The translations under genes and the position numbers were made by a program. From Ectocarpus siliculosus (lineage: Eukaryota > Sar > Phaeophyceae > Ectocarpales > Ectocarpaceae), in assembly GCA_000310025.1 (NCBI GenBank), contig FN649743.1:743513-807512 (forward strand): a stretch of 64,000 bases of DNA, written 5' to 3'. Below, one piece after another: positions 18,991 to 39,461 of the stretch. Positions within the stretch are counted from its first letter, which is position 1. Every line of letters starts with the position of its first letter. A model generated the notes under the pieces. That model did no database searches, was not told the origin of the DNA, and saw only the letters and a list, made by a program, of their open reading frames with translations.

Positions 18991-19958
18991 TTTTCGGTAG
19001 CTGTCCGTGTGCCCTGTTACGTGCTTGCGTATTAGTAGAATAACGCGGCACATCATGTCTACGGGACCTCCCCAAAAAGAATAACCGCCGTCATACCCCG
19101 CAATTCGAGTTGTATTTTCGACCGAAACCTCAATGTACGTCGCCAACAGCGTTGCACAGTTGTGTGCTTTGAGGAAATAGCGCGAAGCATGACCTACCTT
19201 ACCCAACCACCACGAGCCGCTCAAATCCGGTTTTGGAAGGGATCCCAGCAGCATGACCAATAACCCTGCATGATCAAGTAGCATGAAATCCCTTTTCCCC
19301 TCAGCTTCTTGTACATACGCACATGAAGTGCGCATGAACTGCCACAAATGCCCCCCACGACATATTCACACGCTCAACGGCGTGTTCGCGTTTGTTTGTC
19401 CCACTGGTAAGACTGGCTCATTTTCATTGGTAAGCCGGTTAGCGCCGCCAATGCCTACGTATCAAAGCGAGACTCACGTGCACCCGCCACACCGATGCTA
19501 ACCACAGAAACACCGTCCGTACACACGCGCACGCGTACCCCCATGCTCCGTTCGCGGTGCCCCCTATTTGCCGTTGCCCTCTGCAGGCCATATTCTCGAG
19601 ACCGACCGGCCAAGTGAGTTCATCACTGGCACCGGTGTCAAACAAGCGAGAACGAGAGAGAGAGAGAGAGAGAGAGAGAGCGCTACGGCGCCGGCCGGTT
19701 CAGCAGGGCAGGGAGAGGTCGGGAGGAAATCAAAGGAGCGGGAAGGTGCTTGCGGCAGGTTCTCGGGCTCGGCGGCAACAGGCTGGTAGTTGGCGCCACC
19801 GACCTGTTGACTAGGTGTACCCAGGCACACAGGAGGGCGGGCGCGTTTTTCGGGGGACTCGCAGGGGAGGAGGAGGAGGAGGAGGAGGAGCGTCGGCATC
19901 CCGCTTGGTGTGTTGGCTCGAGGGCCAACAGCGGCGGAGCGAGCAGGACAAGGTCGCG
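18991..19958. other. Upstream flank of the PFK-2 gene, no gene seen
   Basis: Contains a (GA)n run at 19653-19680. Longer frames from 19557 on the plus strand are arginine/glutamate runs produced by this microsatellite and are not supported as protein. A promoter or 5' untranslated region is expected here but no specific element was seen. Confidence 0.4.
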
Positions 19959-20242
19959 ATGGCCGTCGGCAGGAAAGCGGCGGGATTCGCGGTCGGCTAT
20001 GGGGTGACGATGGTGGTGGCGCTGCTGGCCGTGCAGTTGCATCGACGACGAAAGGGAGCAGCTAAGGAGAAAGGTTAGAGAGAGTCTCGTGTTTTTGTTG
20101 TTTTTGTTGTTGTTGTTGTCGTCGTCGTTGGTGCTGCTAGTGCTGCTGTTGCCTCTGCTTCTGTTTTTTTTTTTTTTTTGCGCTCCAGAAAAAGCTCGAG
20201 GCCTGTAAACTGAGGGATAGCGGGGAGATGCCATCCTCCATT
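19959..20242 (+). CDS. Possible 5' exons of the PFK-2 gene
   Basis: ATG 19959 starts a frame with a hydrophobic stretch (VTMVVALLAVQL) followed by HRRRKG, which could anchor or target the product; donor gttaga at 20074. A second segment, 20189-20242, reads KKLEACKLRDSGEMPSSI with a good acceptor and phase 0. The first segment ends in phase 1, so the two do not join cleanly. Either one is wrong or another exon lies between. Assignment to the downstream gene is by position only. Confidence 0.3.
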
Positions 20243-20400
20243 GTACTGTAAACTTGCCGGTGTGGGCAAAATCGCTTTTACTGCCGCCGTGCATGATACC
20301 GAGAACCGCATGATACCGAGCACCCACCCTCCCGGTCTACTTCGCCATCTAACACCAACACATCTGCCCCCCCCCCCCCCCCCTCCCACCCCCGCACCAG

Positions 20401-28004
<7,604 letters not shown>

Positions 28005-31000
28005 ATTTTCGGCTGGAGATAGTAGCATAGGTAGGCGCAGAGCAGGCGGGACGCGACATCGATATGACGTCGCGCTTCCCAGGAGCATGACGGGCGGACG
28101 TGGTGGCGAATGTGTCTGTTGTTTGTGCGACTACTGTAGCTCGCTCGCTCGCTGCGTACCATGTCTCTTCTACGCAAGGTAAATTTGGTGGTACAGATGA
28201 TGTTGTCGTGTTGCCCAAGATCGAGTCGATATGTATTGGCCGACGCAGAAAATCATCCATGTCTCCGCCCCCCCGACCCCCGGCTACCCCTACCGGCAAG
28301 GGTATGTCGGCGTGTGGAGTAGTTGTAGCAGCCTGCTACCGTAGTGCTTCCGCCCTGCGTCACGTTGATTCCTCATAATGGTAGCAGGAGTGACGAGGCT
28401 GACGGGATGTGTCGTTCGTTGGCTGCGAGGCCGCGGTCATGAGCCGCACGTACGTGCCGACCGATAGATCCGGTTCGCTGCGTAGTTGGTAGACGATGTC
28501 GCAGGCGAGTGAGTGAAACGGTTGTTCTTTGGTCATCGTCTTGGGGTTGCGAAGCGATTCCCTTTCGTCTTGTCTACAATAAAATATCATAGACTGGTAA
28601 GAACAACAGCGATACTTTGGTGCTCATTGGGGATAAGATCGTGTGTTATGCTCGGAAAGCGTCCCAGGCATTCGGCGGGCGGAATTTTTCTAGACATTTC
28701 CACCGAAGTTTCAGCAGGGAATGTTCTCGGGTGACACGGAAAAGGGCAGCAAATGTGTCGTCAGGATTTCGGTAATATATGTCGACAAAGCAAACTCGGC
28801 TCGTTCGCGCTTAGGTTCTGTTATATTGACTATTTTGCTTGTTTCGCCGGGAACGCGCGGAATCGCTGGCCAGCCTCGGGCATGGGGTGTTCACTCCCCG
28901 TCCGGACGGATGGATGCGGTACCAGCGGCAAGCAGTGAATGGACTGCATGAGAGAAAGGTTTTCGATTCTCGAGAATAAATGAAATTCGAGAGTTTTTCT
29001 CCCGCGATACGCAAAACCTAGGTGGGGAAAGCAATTAATTTTCGTTTGTACGAAACACAAGAGAAGGGAAAGAAAAGCGGCGGGGTCCATCATTCGTTGT
29101 TGTGGTACACCCGCTATCGACCCACGGGAGAGGGAGCTTTCGTTGAAGCGCTCCCGGGGCGAATATTTGCTGCTGTGTTCCCGTTGATGTGCAACGTGCA
29201 TGGTGTGTAGAATGTACCGTAAAAAAAAAAAAAAAGGCCGAGAGGTCACAGGCTCCGAGGCCACTGCAACAGCAGCAACAGGACACGGCTGTAGTCAGTT
29301 ATTGGTACAGGATTTTTAAAATTCGACGTGGCGCTCTCTACACGTGTAAACTACCATCCGAGGCGCGTGGTACGCACAGTTCGTTATTTTCCTCCCACTT
29401 GAACTTCATAGAGGACACACGACTACATACTGTGGACTATTTTTCTAGGTTCACGATGTGGGTGTTGCCGATGAAAAACTAGACTATTCATTATTTATTC
29501 ACTTTCCTATGTATGTATGCGGTCTGGGCCACGCGTTCGTACGTCCCAACCGGAAGGACGCAAGAGATGGTACCCCCCTGCAGTAAAAGAACGGCTTTCA
29601 AAGCTCGATTGCTAGCTTGATGTGGTTTCAGAAACACCGGCTTTCCGAAGTATCGGGCTCTTCTCCTCACCCACATACATGTGTGTGGAGCAATCGAGCT
29701 CTCTGAAAGTCGGTCTATGGAGGGTGCCATGCCTTGCATCCTTGCGGTGTCTACAGTAAACAGCCAGTGGCGTGCGGCGGGTGGGCGGGCGGGCGGTGTC
29801 GAGAAGGGTATTTCGGGGATCGTCAATCTCCGCTCAAATTGCCCACGGTCACACGGTCATGAAAGTGTTCATGAAATCATTCACTGGTCCGCAACCAACC
29901 ACGTAAAGGGTACGATTCGTACGATTTCTACCGTTCGTGTTTATCGTCAGCTTCCTCCAGAAAATGGTTGGTCGCGGGCCGCCGGTTTCGGCGGTCCGGC
30001 GCCTTTCAGAAAGTAACACTTTTGAGATCCCATCGCTTAAAGCTTCGGGATGGATGGCGCCTGGTAGCCTGGTAGCCTATTTGCAGTAGTGCGCCCTGGT
30101 AGCCTGGTAGCTCATTTAGTGTCTAGGAAGTAGATGTTGTTGTCTGCACATCAAAAACCGTTCGTTCTCTCTACCCCGTACACTCTATTGTCCGTACGTA
30201 CGTATACGGTCGATTCCCGTGGTCACAGTCTAACTTATACCCAAAACATGAACACGAAAATAAAGTGGACCCGGTCCACAAGTCAATAGACATCAACGGC
30301 AGACAGTCTGTAGAATCCTCCGGTCGCCGCTACACGCTGCGCGAGGTAACCGTAGACTGGAAAAAGAAGGAACAAGAAAAAGAAAGAGAAAGCAGAGGGA
30401 GAAAAAGAGAGACAAAACGACAGAGAGAAGCACACCGTAGAATCACTAGCGCCCGTAGCGATGAGCAAGCAAACAAGGTAACACAACATAAACCAAAACA
30501 AAACACAACGGGCCGGGCCACCCCAGACAGCACAATGGCACGTCATCGCTCGTGGGGAGTTGGTGCAATGGTGCAGTGACGAGGGGGGGGGGGATTACAT
30601 TTGTCAATCAGGGGGAACAATCCGGCACAACATAAGTTGCGCCACTCGGTCCTCTTCCCGTTTACTCTCTTCCCTCGCCGTCTCGTCCGTCTTCTGCACC
30701 CCTCCCGCCCCAGTGGTTGTTGCCGTGTCCGTGCTGTTGCCGGGCTTGTTGTTTCGTTTGAACCCCCTTTGCCGGCTAGGCTCCTCTCCCTTCATCCTTG
30801 TGCCAGGAGGTAATGAACCTCTTAGCTCCCTGCAGTACCCCCGTATGCCACGGTACACCCCGCTCCATCTTCGCCGCTACCATCCAGCTGTTAGTGGGAC
30901 TCCGAAGGCTGCAACTGTGTATGTGACTGAACATTGTTCCAGAAATGAAGCAGCGGGCTTTTTTTATTGGAAGATCGTGGACAAGATAGATTGGGTCGTG

Positions 31001-32518
31001 AGCTCTGTAGTTACATCTCACACACAACTTTTAGTACAGGAGGAAAAGGGACGGCTGAGCCCTCCTCTCGAAAACAGCTGGAGCATCTATCTCTCTTTGT
31101 TGTGGTGACTCGTCATGTATGTGGTGGTTGTCTGGATGATCAGGTAGTGGTAGTGATTTTTGTTGGTGGTGTGAGCCCGCTTTGGTTGGCTTTTGACCAC
31201 GGAATGTGTCAACGTCGATTCGACCGGTACGAAAGCTAGCAGATATAAAACCGCAGAACGGGCCAAGGGTTGGGACATATTTCGTTGAGAAACAGAAACA
31301 AGCGCTCTATAAATAGTGTACGAAAATATGGCTGACAAACACAGCTAGCTGCGGGCGGTGAATCCTACACTGTACTAAACTCTATAAATAACCTGTGCTT
31401 GACAGTGCGATGAAAAAAGAAACTGAGAATCGACCCGATTTTGACGTTTCTTATATCCGGGCCTATTCTGTAATGTGGAGACAGTACCAGCATCAACAAC
31501 GAGCACCACCCTTTCAACAAAAATATAATATGACAATACAAGTGCTCCGATTCGGTATGAACTTCCCCGGTGTGGCCGGGCCTGGATGATACGTCTAACA
31601 ATTCACTGAAAAGTGTGTAGACTACTTGTAGCGCCACAATAGATGGACCTGGGACACACTCCTTCACCATAATTCTGGTGCTTCTTGAGTTTCAATGATG
31701 GTTACGACCCATCGATCAGGGGGGGTGCCCAGCACAACAGAGTTGAACACAATTGAGTGTAGCCCGTGCTCTGATGGAAGTGTCGGTTCTAAGTGAATGT
31801 ATTGAGCTATATTTTCACGTAGAACTTCGTCGCAACCTCCCTGTGATTACGAAAGCAACAGCTGCGGCGGCTGCGACGCCGGCAACATAGTACCTATGGT
31901 TGGCGCGAGTGAATAGCCACTGAACACCGATGGTATCCATTCCGACAGCAGCGCTTCAGGACTGCTCAACCCAAAAGCGTCGGCCGATGATCTTTTCAGG
32001 TTGTTGCTGGAGCATTGCATACGCGCATACCAGACTTGACATTGGCGTGGTCTGCTGTCGTGCGCGCGAAAATTGGCGCGCAACGGGAGATCTTGGCGGA
32101 GACAACACGCGGACATGAGCGACAAGTATCCAGGGTATGAGTTTTGGGTGAGAACATCGCTCGGTCATACTGTGCCCCTCGCATGCGACGTTCGATATGT
32201 CTACATGTTGGGCTTCTTATCTGGAGCGCGTGTCTTCCACCCTCACACAGTACTTTAATTCTGCAACCAAAGAGAGGAATCAGAGAGAAAAGCGTCAAGA
32301 GAGCACCATCTACGCTTGCAGTAGGTAGAACATGAGCTCCCCTCGTTCAACCAGAACGTGCTCCGATGGACTTTACGATTTCAATCTCTCGATAATGTGT
32401 TGCCGTTCACGGGGGGATATTTTGATCTCCTCCGGTAGTTCGCAACGCTGCATCCGAGAACGACCCGGACCCCCCCCCCCTGCCCGCCCTTCATACCCGT
32501 GAAGAAAATGAAGAACGC
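28005..32518. other. Long intergenic stretch, no confident gene
   Basis: Follows the PFK-2 stop codon. Features seen are a poly-A run at 29221-29235, the doublet cctggtagcctggtagc at about 30060-30110, a purine-rich AAAG/GAGA tract at 30360-30430 and a poly-G run near 30584. A short frame at 30264-30344 (DPVHKSIDINGRQSV) ending in gtaacc, and one at 31930-32030 (NPKASADDLFRLLLEHC), are protein-like but isolated and could be remnants of the ankyrin-type gene downstream. Confidence 0.4.
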
Positions 32519-34534
32519 ATGACAAGTCGCATTCGAGCAGACATCAACGGGAATCGGGACTTGCAGCACGAGCTTTCGCCCCTTGACCAGCAATATGGGA
32601 CGAAGGTGAAGGAAGTCATTGCCGAGGCCCTGAAGTCCAAGGACGTCGGGGACGGGTGCAACGTACTCATGCATGCCGCAATGCTGGGCCGTGATTGCTC
32701 CTTTTAAGTCGGCCGTCGTAGTCATCAAGCCAAGGGTGAGTGAGCCTCGTACGAATAGTCCAAACTCCGTTGGGGGCTGGGGAAGTAATGGGGTAGGAAC
32801 TATGTACAGTAGATGCTAACCTAGCAAAAGTGGAGTCCGGTGTTACTTTCGACTCCCCGCGATTCTTATCTTCATTTTCTGCCGCCAAAATCTGTCCGAC
32901 ATATTTTCATAAGTCAGCCATACCCGTTGTACTTCTGCATGTTTGGAACCCATCCCTGCAGCTGGGACGTGGCGGATTGGTCACGCAACTCCGTGAGTCA
33001 GACATCAACGGGGCCCCGCTTGCGTTCCAGGCAGCAGGAGGAGTAAGCGCCGCGTGCTTCGAGAGCGTGTCCAAAGTCATGCACAAGACCCTGGGGAGAA
33101 ACGAGCTGAGACAGCAGGTTCAGGTTAGTTACATAGTTGAAAGTTTTTCGAACCCCCCCGTTGATCACCGTCACTCGTACCTTATGACAAAAGCCAGTTT
33201 GGAAGGTCGGTTAGGCCCTGGAAGTTCTCGGAGGAAACTCACCGTTAGCCCCCCTCACACTCCTTCTTCACAACCCGACTGTTGGAACATCCCAGGCCGT
33301 TGATCTGAAGGAAAGGTCGATAATCTTCCACGCGCCCAAGAGCCAGGCAGCGAACGTATTCCAAGCGGTGATTCGAGCCTTCGATGGCGACGGAGGTGGG
33401 TGCCCTCGAAATACGGACACCGGGGATCAAACGGAGGATCCTCGCAAGTCGTGGCTCCTCGCCGACGACCTTCCGGAATCCCCGGCACCTGAGCATAAGA
33501 AGAGACAGGCCATTCGGAGCATTTGCGGTCGGAACGTGTTTGTTGATTATACAGGCATGACCGCCCTGCATGTGACCTGTCCCTGGGGTTGCCCCGACAT
33601 TGTGGAGATGATATTGAAGGAGGCGTCGAAACAGGGGCAGGATTCCGTGCAAGACTTCCTCCGCATTGTGGATAACTCCGGCAGGACTGCCTTAATGCAC
33701 GCTGTGCGACACGATCATGGGATTTACGCCCGTGAACTCGACAGTGTTTGCCTCATTCTCGGCGCTCTGGTAGACCGGGCCAACAACACGGCGTATCCCG
33801 AGAAGTTGGGGTTGTTTACTCAACCCGCTAGCCCCAAGTTTGACTCTTCGGCGCTAATGTACGCTGCATACGGAGGGCCGAAAAGGCTTGAGGTTCTCCA
33901 GGACTACATATGCTCCCTCGTCCAGAATGTACAACACGATCCGGCCACTAACCCATGCCACGCCGGCTTGCATCTCGAGTTTGCGCTTGGAATCGAGCAC
34001 GAGAGCCCCGAAAAAAACTTGATCGATATGGAATCTTGCTGGCGTCCGCAGCGAGTGGTGGCCATTCCTGCGTGCTGGAAGACATTGTTGATGCAATCAA
34101 GCTGCGTTCGTTGTGCAGTCCGTGTTGACCATCGGGCCAGCCTGGAACGTGCTAAAGAACGCTAGAGGGGTTTGGGTCCATTCGGTTTGTTGTGTTTCCA
34201 AGGCATCAAATGGAGTTCGAGGCATCACGTAGCAGCTTAACAGGAGAGGAATGTAACACCGTTGCCGTCTCTCCGATTCTTGCGCGTGTATGCTCTCTGC
34301 AACTGCGCAATCCCATTGCCCCTAGACCGGCGTATTGCGACGTCATGGCGGCGACTACGATGTCCTGCGCCGAACCAACAGCGAGCAGAATAACTTGGTG
34401 AAGAACGTAATTGGGGCGGTCAACATGAGCGGTGGCACACTCTTGACGGTGGCGACGTCTTCTTGGAGTGGAAAAGCGGTGAAGCGGGCCATCGAGCTCA
34501 TCAAAATCCATCCGTTATCACAGGCGCTGAATTG
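32519..34534 (+). pseudogene. Ankyrin-repeat-type gene with two homopolymer frameshifts
   Basis: Repeat units with helix-forming ankyrin signatures: GCNVLMHAAMLGRD, GMTALHVTCPWGCPDIVEMI, GRTALMHAVRHDHGI, SSALMYAAYGGPKRLEVLQ, ILLASAASGGHSCVLEDI and TLLTVATSSWSGKAVKRAI. Exons: 32519-32735, 32962-33123, 33296 to about 34110, 34326-34534. Exon one is broken in the T4 run at 32702-32705: one fewer T gives a frame continuing to a phase-0 gtgagt donor that matches exon two. Exon three is broken in the A7 run at 34011-34017: one more A joins both ankyrin frames. Such proteins usually mediate protein binding; the partner is unknown. The breaks may be sequencing errors or real decay. The exon three end and the final stop are uncertain. 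Confidence 0.6.
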
Positions 34535-34809
34535 ATTCAGGCTTCCTGTCTGATCTTGCCGCGAAACACGATAATAGGGTGGCCGTTCTATCTACAGGCG
34601 CCCTGCTATGCTTGCTGTTGGGTTTAGTCTAACTCCATGGCCACGACTCATTCGCGGGTCTTGCTCCGCAACTTCGGCGCTTCTTGCGCCCAACGCATTT
34701 GATCTCCCTATCGCTCTCAGTACTGTCCGCATTCTTCTCTTGATGCGTTTCTTCTGCCCGGATGACTTCCGGGCACGATAGGTGTGGAAATCCCTCCGTG
34801 GACGGGAAG

Positions 34810-37660
34810 GCGAAATGTCAAACCTGGCCTTTGCCTTGCCGGTGTCCGACTCAACAACCGAGCAAGGCAGCGCGAAGGAAATGTTCGACGTGGTATACGG
34901 AGCTCGTCGAGATGTGAGGTCCAAGAATAGATTCTGACCATGCCCGTGCCACACGAGGAAGGGCATTATGTTTCGACTCACTCCGCATGTAAATGTCTTG
35001 ACGCCCCCTCCACACCTACATGCATGTGTGTACGGGTTCCCCCTTTTCCTGCCTGCGCAGGCCGCGCAAGAAGCCTATCCGAATCAGTTTACGGATCATC
35101 CACGTGGACTGTTTATCCCGAATACAGATCAGGTGTCGTCTACGTGGAGCATGCTAATGCCGCTTTCGCGGGCTATGCTAACCGGCAACCACGTTCTGTT
35201 CGAAGCACCTACATCAAACTGTGTACGGAGAGCGACAAGCCGTCTTGGACCAAGCGCGAGGTTCGTGGTATTCGTCCCACTTGCATGTTGAGGATTGCGT
35301 GATACCTCATCGAGATGCTACTTGATTAGTTTTCGGAGAACACACGGAAACCGCTGGATGACCGTTGTTTCGGTGCAACTCCCTTCCGTGTTTCTCGGCC
35401 GCTGGTATCTTGATATTGATAACCCTGTTCAGACCAATAGTCTAGGGTCGCCTCGAACATGCTGCCAGGTTTTGAACCAAATTCCCACGAGGATAAGTTT
35501 CGGGCCGGATGGTACGGACAAGCAGCATTCTAAGGTTTTTGGCAGCGCTGTCCGCGACACCGGCATATCACCGACCATGCTGTTTGCGACCTTTGAGGTA
35601 CGAGCAGGGCCTTGCTCATGCGCTGCCTTTTTGTACGGCCAGGTTCCGCACAAAGTGAGTGGTAGCTGTTTTCCTTGGAAGTTCGTCCTGTACTTTTGGA
35701 ACGACGAGGGTGTAGCGTTGCCGACCAGATAAAACGGGAACATTCTCGCTTGATGAAAAAGCCAGGAGGGGACAGCAGGGGTAACCATCTTAGTACTTTG
35801 CGGAAGCACACTCGAAGAGTTCCACATTCGACGCCTACTGAAACACGGGGTTGGTTGACGGCCGTTGGGTACATGTAGGCTGGCGCGGTCGGATGGCTGA
35901 ATCGACAGGTGTGGTACAACTATTTCGTTCCGTCCCGTTTCTTTTTGTGCATCTTAGTCGATCGGAAAGGCGACGCCCGCAGTGGATAAAGCTGGAAAGA
36001 AGAGAGAAACATTCCTGTCGTCCAAGACAATGCAGAGACTTGTACAGGCCGCCGCCGAGCTTGGCACCTTCGACCTGTTCAGGAATGGGAGAGTCTTGTC
36101 CATCCAAGCACTAAACTATACCGGTACGTGTTTGTGCTACTTTATGTGGCTTGCCCTCTCCCTGGAAACCTCAATCTTTGAACCATGTGTTGACGTGTTT
36201 GCTCTCCGTTGGCGACTTTGCCGCCGAGAAACACATTCACCACCAGCAGTGTCAGCTTTCGAATGAACACAGTGTGGCAACAGCTCCTCTATATTTTTTT
36301 GGGCTGTCTGTTTGCTTGCCATTTGTTTTGCACACTTTGCAGGCACCGTCCACCGTGTCGCCGCTGTCACGCGATGCGTTCTTTTTTCCAAACGGCATGC
36401 CTCGTACTTAGCGATTCTCTGGAGGCGTGACAACAACCGTTGTCTTCACACCTGTTTCCAGCTGCTTCTACGTCATAATCTTGATAAGTATGGAACATTC
36501 CCTCGGCTTTCGGTAAGTTTCCTTCACGTCGATCTCGTCCTCATCCCGAGAATCATCAAGGTCCGTGCACGTTTGATTGAACGCGCTTCCCTGTCATCAC
36601 GAAGACAAATGCACGAACTCGATAACGCGCACATTGGCCCGCCACATCTCTACGGACTCCATCCCCAACGTACCACATAGTTTCCGCACAGAACGATGCG
36701 GAAACATGCATAGATGCCGTTGATCAGCCCCACACGAGCTTAGCGATACATCTCCAGCCTATGAAGACCACATTGTCAGCGAAGCACAATTTTTTTAGTC
36801 GCCGCTTTCTATTCCGTGCCACCACCTCCAGTGTCTACGCGAAGAACATGGTTTGTGTCAAGTGGGCATCTCGACTGTCTCGTGCCTCTTGTGTACTTTC
36901 GTTCTGCAGGGGATCTCGCGACGTGCAACGTATTTAAAGATGCCTTGCGAAACTCCTGCCGTACTATTGTACATCAAAGATCGAATTTGAAGGAATCTCG
37001 TTGTTTCGTTGTTCACACGGTCTCCGCTCAAGCCTTCAACGTCGCAACGACGTTTCAGTGTCACCGCCCATTCTCAAGCTTTACCCACGTCAGGTTCTCA
37101 GGTTAGGAACACGTTATTTTCTTTGTCAGGGTATGCCTACAGGTATTTTTGCGAAAGGAATCCAAAGCGTTGACTCGAGCCACTTAGATTTGTGCCTGCT
37201 CCGTCTCCGCTTTGTAGGGATGCGAGGTCAAATGAAGCTCTTTTCTTTCAACTCTACAGAGTACACAATTTTGCCCAATAATTAACGGTTGCCCGCTCCT
37301 TCTGGTGGCCCACCACACTCCTCCTCCATCGGAAAAGGCTCTGCCGATTCATGTGCCCACTCTCTATGTAGTCTATGTATATGCATACTGCTGTATAACC
37401 TTAACCTTTGAGGCCGAGGCTGTCACCAAATACTGGGTTGCGGTGTAGACTTGACCGAATCGTGGTATACTAACAGAGAACTGCTGTAGTGTTCCAATAC
37501 CTTTGTGCACGCCCTGACGAAGTAGACCGGGAACAACTGCAACTCCAATTCCTCGGCCTTCTCGGTGTTTTCCGAGTTCATGGCGGTGGGCATCATCCGT
37601 AGTCGAACGCCCATGGACTACTTGTACATTCAAACACAGAATACAATCAATGCGGAGGAG
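34810..37660 (+). CDS. Exon-like segments, unrecognised protein, possibly the 3' part of the ankyrin gene
   Basis: Open segments with canonical borders: 34810-34918 (SNLAFALPVSDSTTEQGS), 35061-35132 (AYPNQFTDHPRGLFIPNT), 35469-35597 (RISFGPDGTDKQHSKVFG), 35983-36123 (TMQRLVQAAAELGTFDLF) joined in phase to 36343-36512 (donor gtaagt), and 37526-37660 (FMAVGIIRSRTPMDYL, donor gtgaga). The phases between the first three do not all agree, so exons are missing or borders are wrong. For 37526-37660 the minus strand also reads well (ENTEKAEELELQLFPVYF, then gtattg), leaving its strand open. No family was identified. Position and orientation suggest continuation of the ankyrin-type gene. Confidence 0.35.
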
Positions 37661-39461
37661 GTGAGAGAGCCAGCGTGGTGACGTGTGCGTCCACAGGACG
37701 GTATTCCGCAGCCCCCCAGCTCCTCCGAGCCACCGGACCCCCGTCAAAAGTGTGTTGGTGTGATCCAGCGTATCATGTGTGGGAGAGAGTTATACAGGAG
37801 CCATGCTTGTGCGATGTGTTCGAGCTATTCGACCTGGTGGGGTGCTCTACAGAGCTTTCGCTACGGTGCGATACCGCCAGAGGGGAGATCCTGCGGATGT
37901 TTTGAGGCAAGTCGTAGGGTAGACTACACAACAGCAGTTTCCTATTCCCGTCAAGTATGGATTCCACCTACCACAACATGCACAGGAATAGAGACGAAAA
38001 TGCTTGCTGCACTTTCAAGAGAGCTCACCTTCAGCGATTCATTCGTGGTGAGCACCTGGTATGTAATGTCTTCGACGGTTCGCTGGTTGTAGAAGAAGAG
38101 GACGTAGCGTATCGGAAGTGCGGGGCGACTTGCAGGCTCCAACCCAATTCTGTTTTTGGTACAGAGACCGCGCGAAGGAGCACCTTCATAGACTTACAGT
38201 CCAGAGTACCAGCCTGGCCTGCTGCTGGCCCAATTATATTCTCTTGGGGCAATAGACAGCATCTTTGGACTGGAGAAGTTTTCAGAAATACTGCACTGCT
38301 GTATGCGTTATCGGATTTAGAAAAAAAAACAGTGGACGATTCTGACAGTCCCGCCTTGTTCCCCAGAAATACTGTAGGGCCCAGATTCAGAAGATTTTGG
38401 TTTTATGAATGCCAGGAAAGAGTAACATTTCCGAAGGAAAATATGTACCTCCGGCACATTCGGCCGCCGCAGGCGCCCTTTGCCCCCCTGGCCGACGGAG
38501 GGAAAATTGATGGGATAAACGGTAGTGCTTCATTGGCGTACTGACAGGCATTATTTTCGGGGCAGCGCCGACAGCGTCGACAATTTAGGGATCCCTGTTC
38601 TGAAGGTCTTTGCTTCTGAAAGAATCTTGCTCTCAGGATACTTCAGAAGGACCTCCTGTACCACCAGGCAGAGGCGCTGAACCCACCCTAGACAAAACCT
38701 AGCCACAAGCACATGAAAGGCACGTCTTGCACCACCACACTGCTGCTGCCGTAGATGGGCAGGTAGGCAGGCGCACAATGGCCACACAGAAACACCGTTG
38801 CCGTCGCGGTGTCATGCTTCTGCCATAAGGGACTATGACCTCGTGGCCATGCTTCGGATGCTTGTGTTTGGGGTACTAGACCGAAATCATTCCAAGCTCT
38901 CCGCCCTCGATCAGGTTTCGCCCCACCAGCAGCAAAGAAAGACAAGACACATGTTTGGCTCGAGATGGCACCCGGGCACATTGGTTGTCTGTGGTGTCCA
39001 CAGCATCGAATTTTTTTGTTCATAACGTCTGTTTTCGTGGAGATACCAGGGGCGATATCTGCGAAAGACCAAAACAAACAGTCGCCTCTTCAAGACAGCA
39101 GTATATGAGGCTATCGGCGTCCAGGACTTGTCGGAGGAACGCTTGTTGAACTCCGTTATTCTTGTTTTTTTTTCTGATGAGTCAAGGTCCAGTCTGGCCC
39201 TATGTATTGTTCGTATGCGGATGTTCGAAGCTAACCAGAGACTAGAACGATTGTTGAGGTACATCGTGCAGTACCTGCTAATTTTTGGTTAAACGGACCC
39301 ATTGTTTCGGATCGTGAGTGATGTTGGTCTTCATCTCACCTACCAATCTCTGAAAGACAACGACGATCTCTGTCGAATGTTTTGTACGGCACTCGAGATA
39401 CAGCACTCGCCACCCAAAACTGAAAAATGTATTGTTGGGGTTGGAAATGGCTTGAGGCAGG
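37661..39461. other. No confident gene
   Basis: A frame at 39026-39291 lacking ATG contains RLFKTAVYEAIGVQDLSEER and might hold the missing N-terminal part of the downstream reductase, since TAVYE resembles the first strand of that fold. The match is weak and no proper splice joint was found. The frame ending at 38544 has no recognisable content. Confidence 0.35.

Noticed and set aside
19683-20327. 214-codon minus-strand frame
   Set aside because: Made of serine, asparagine and proline runs from GA, GTT and CTC microsatellites.
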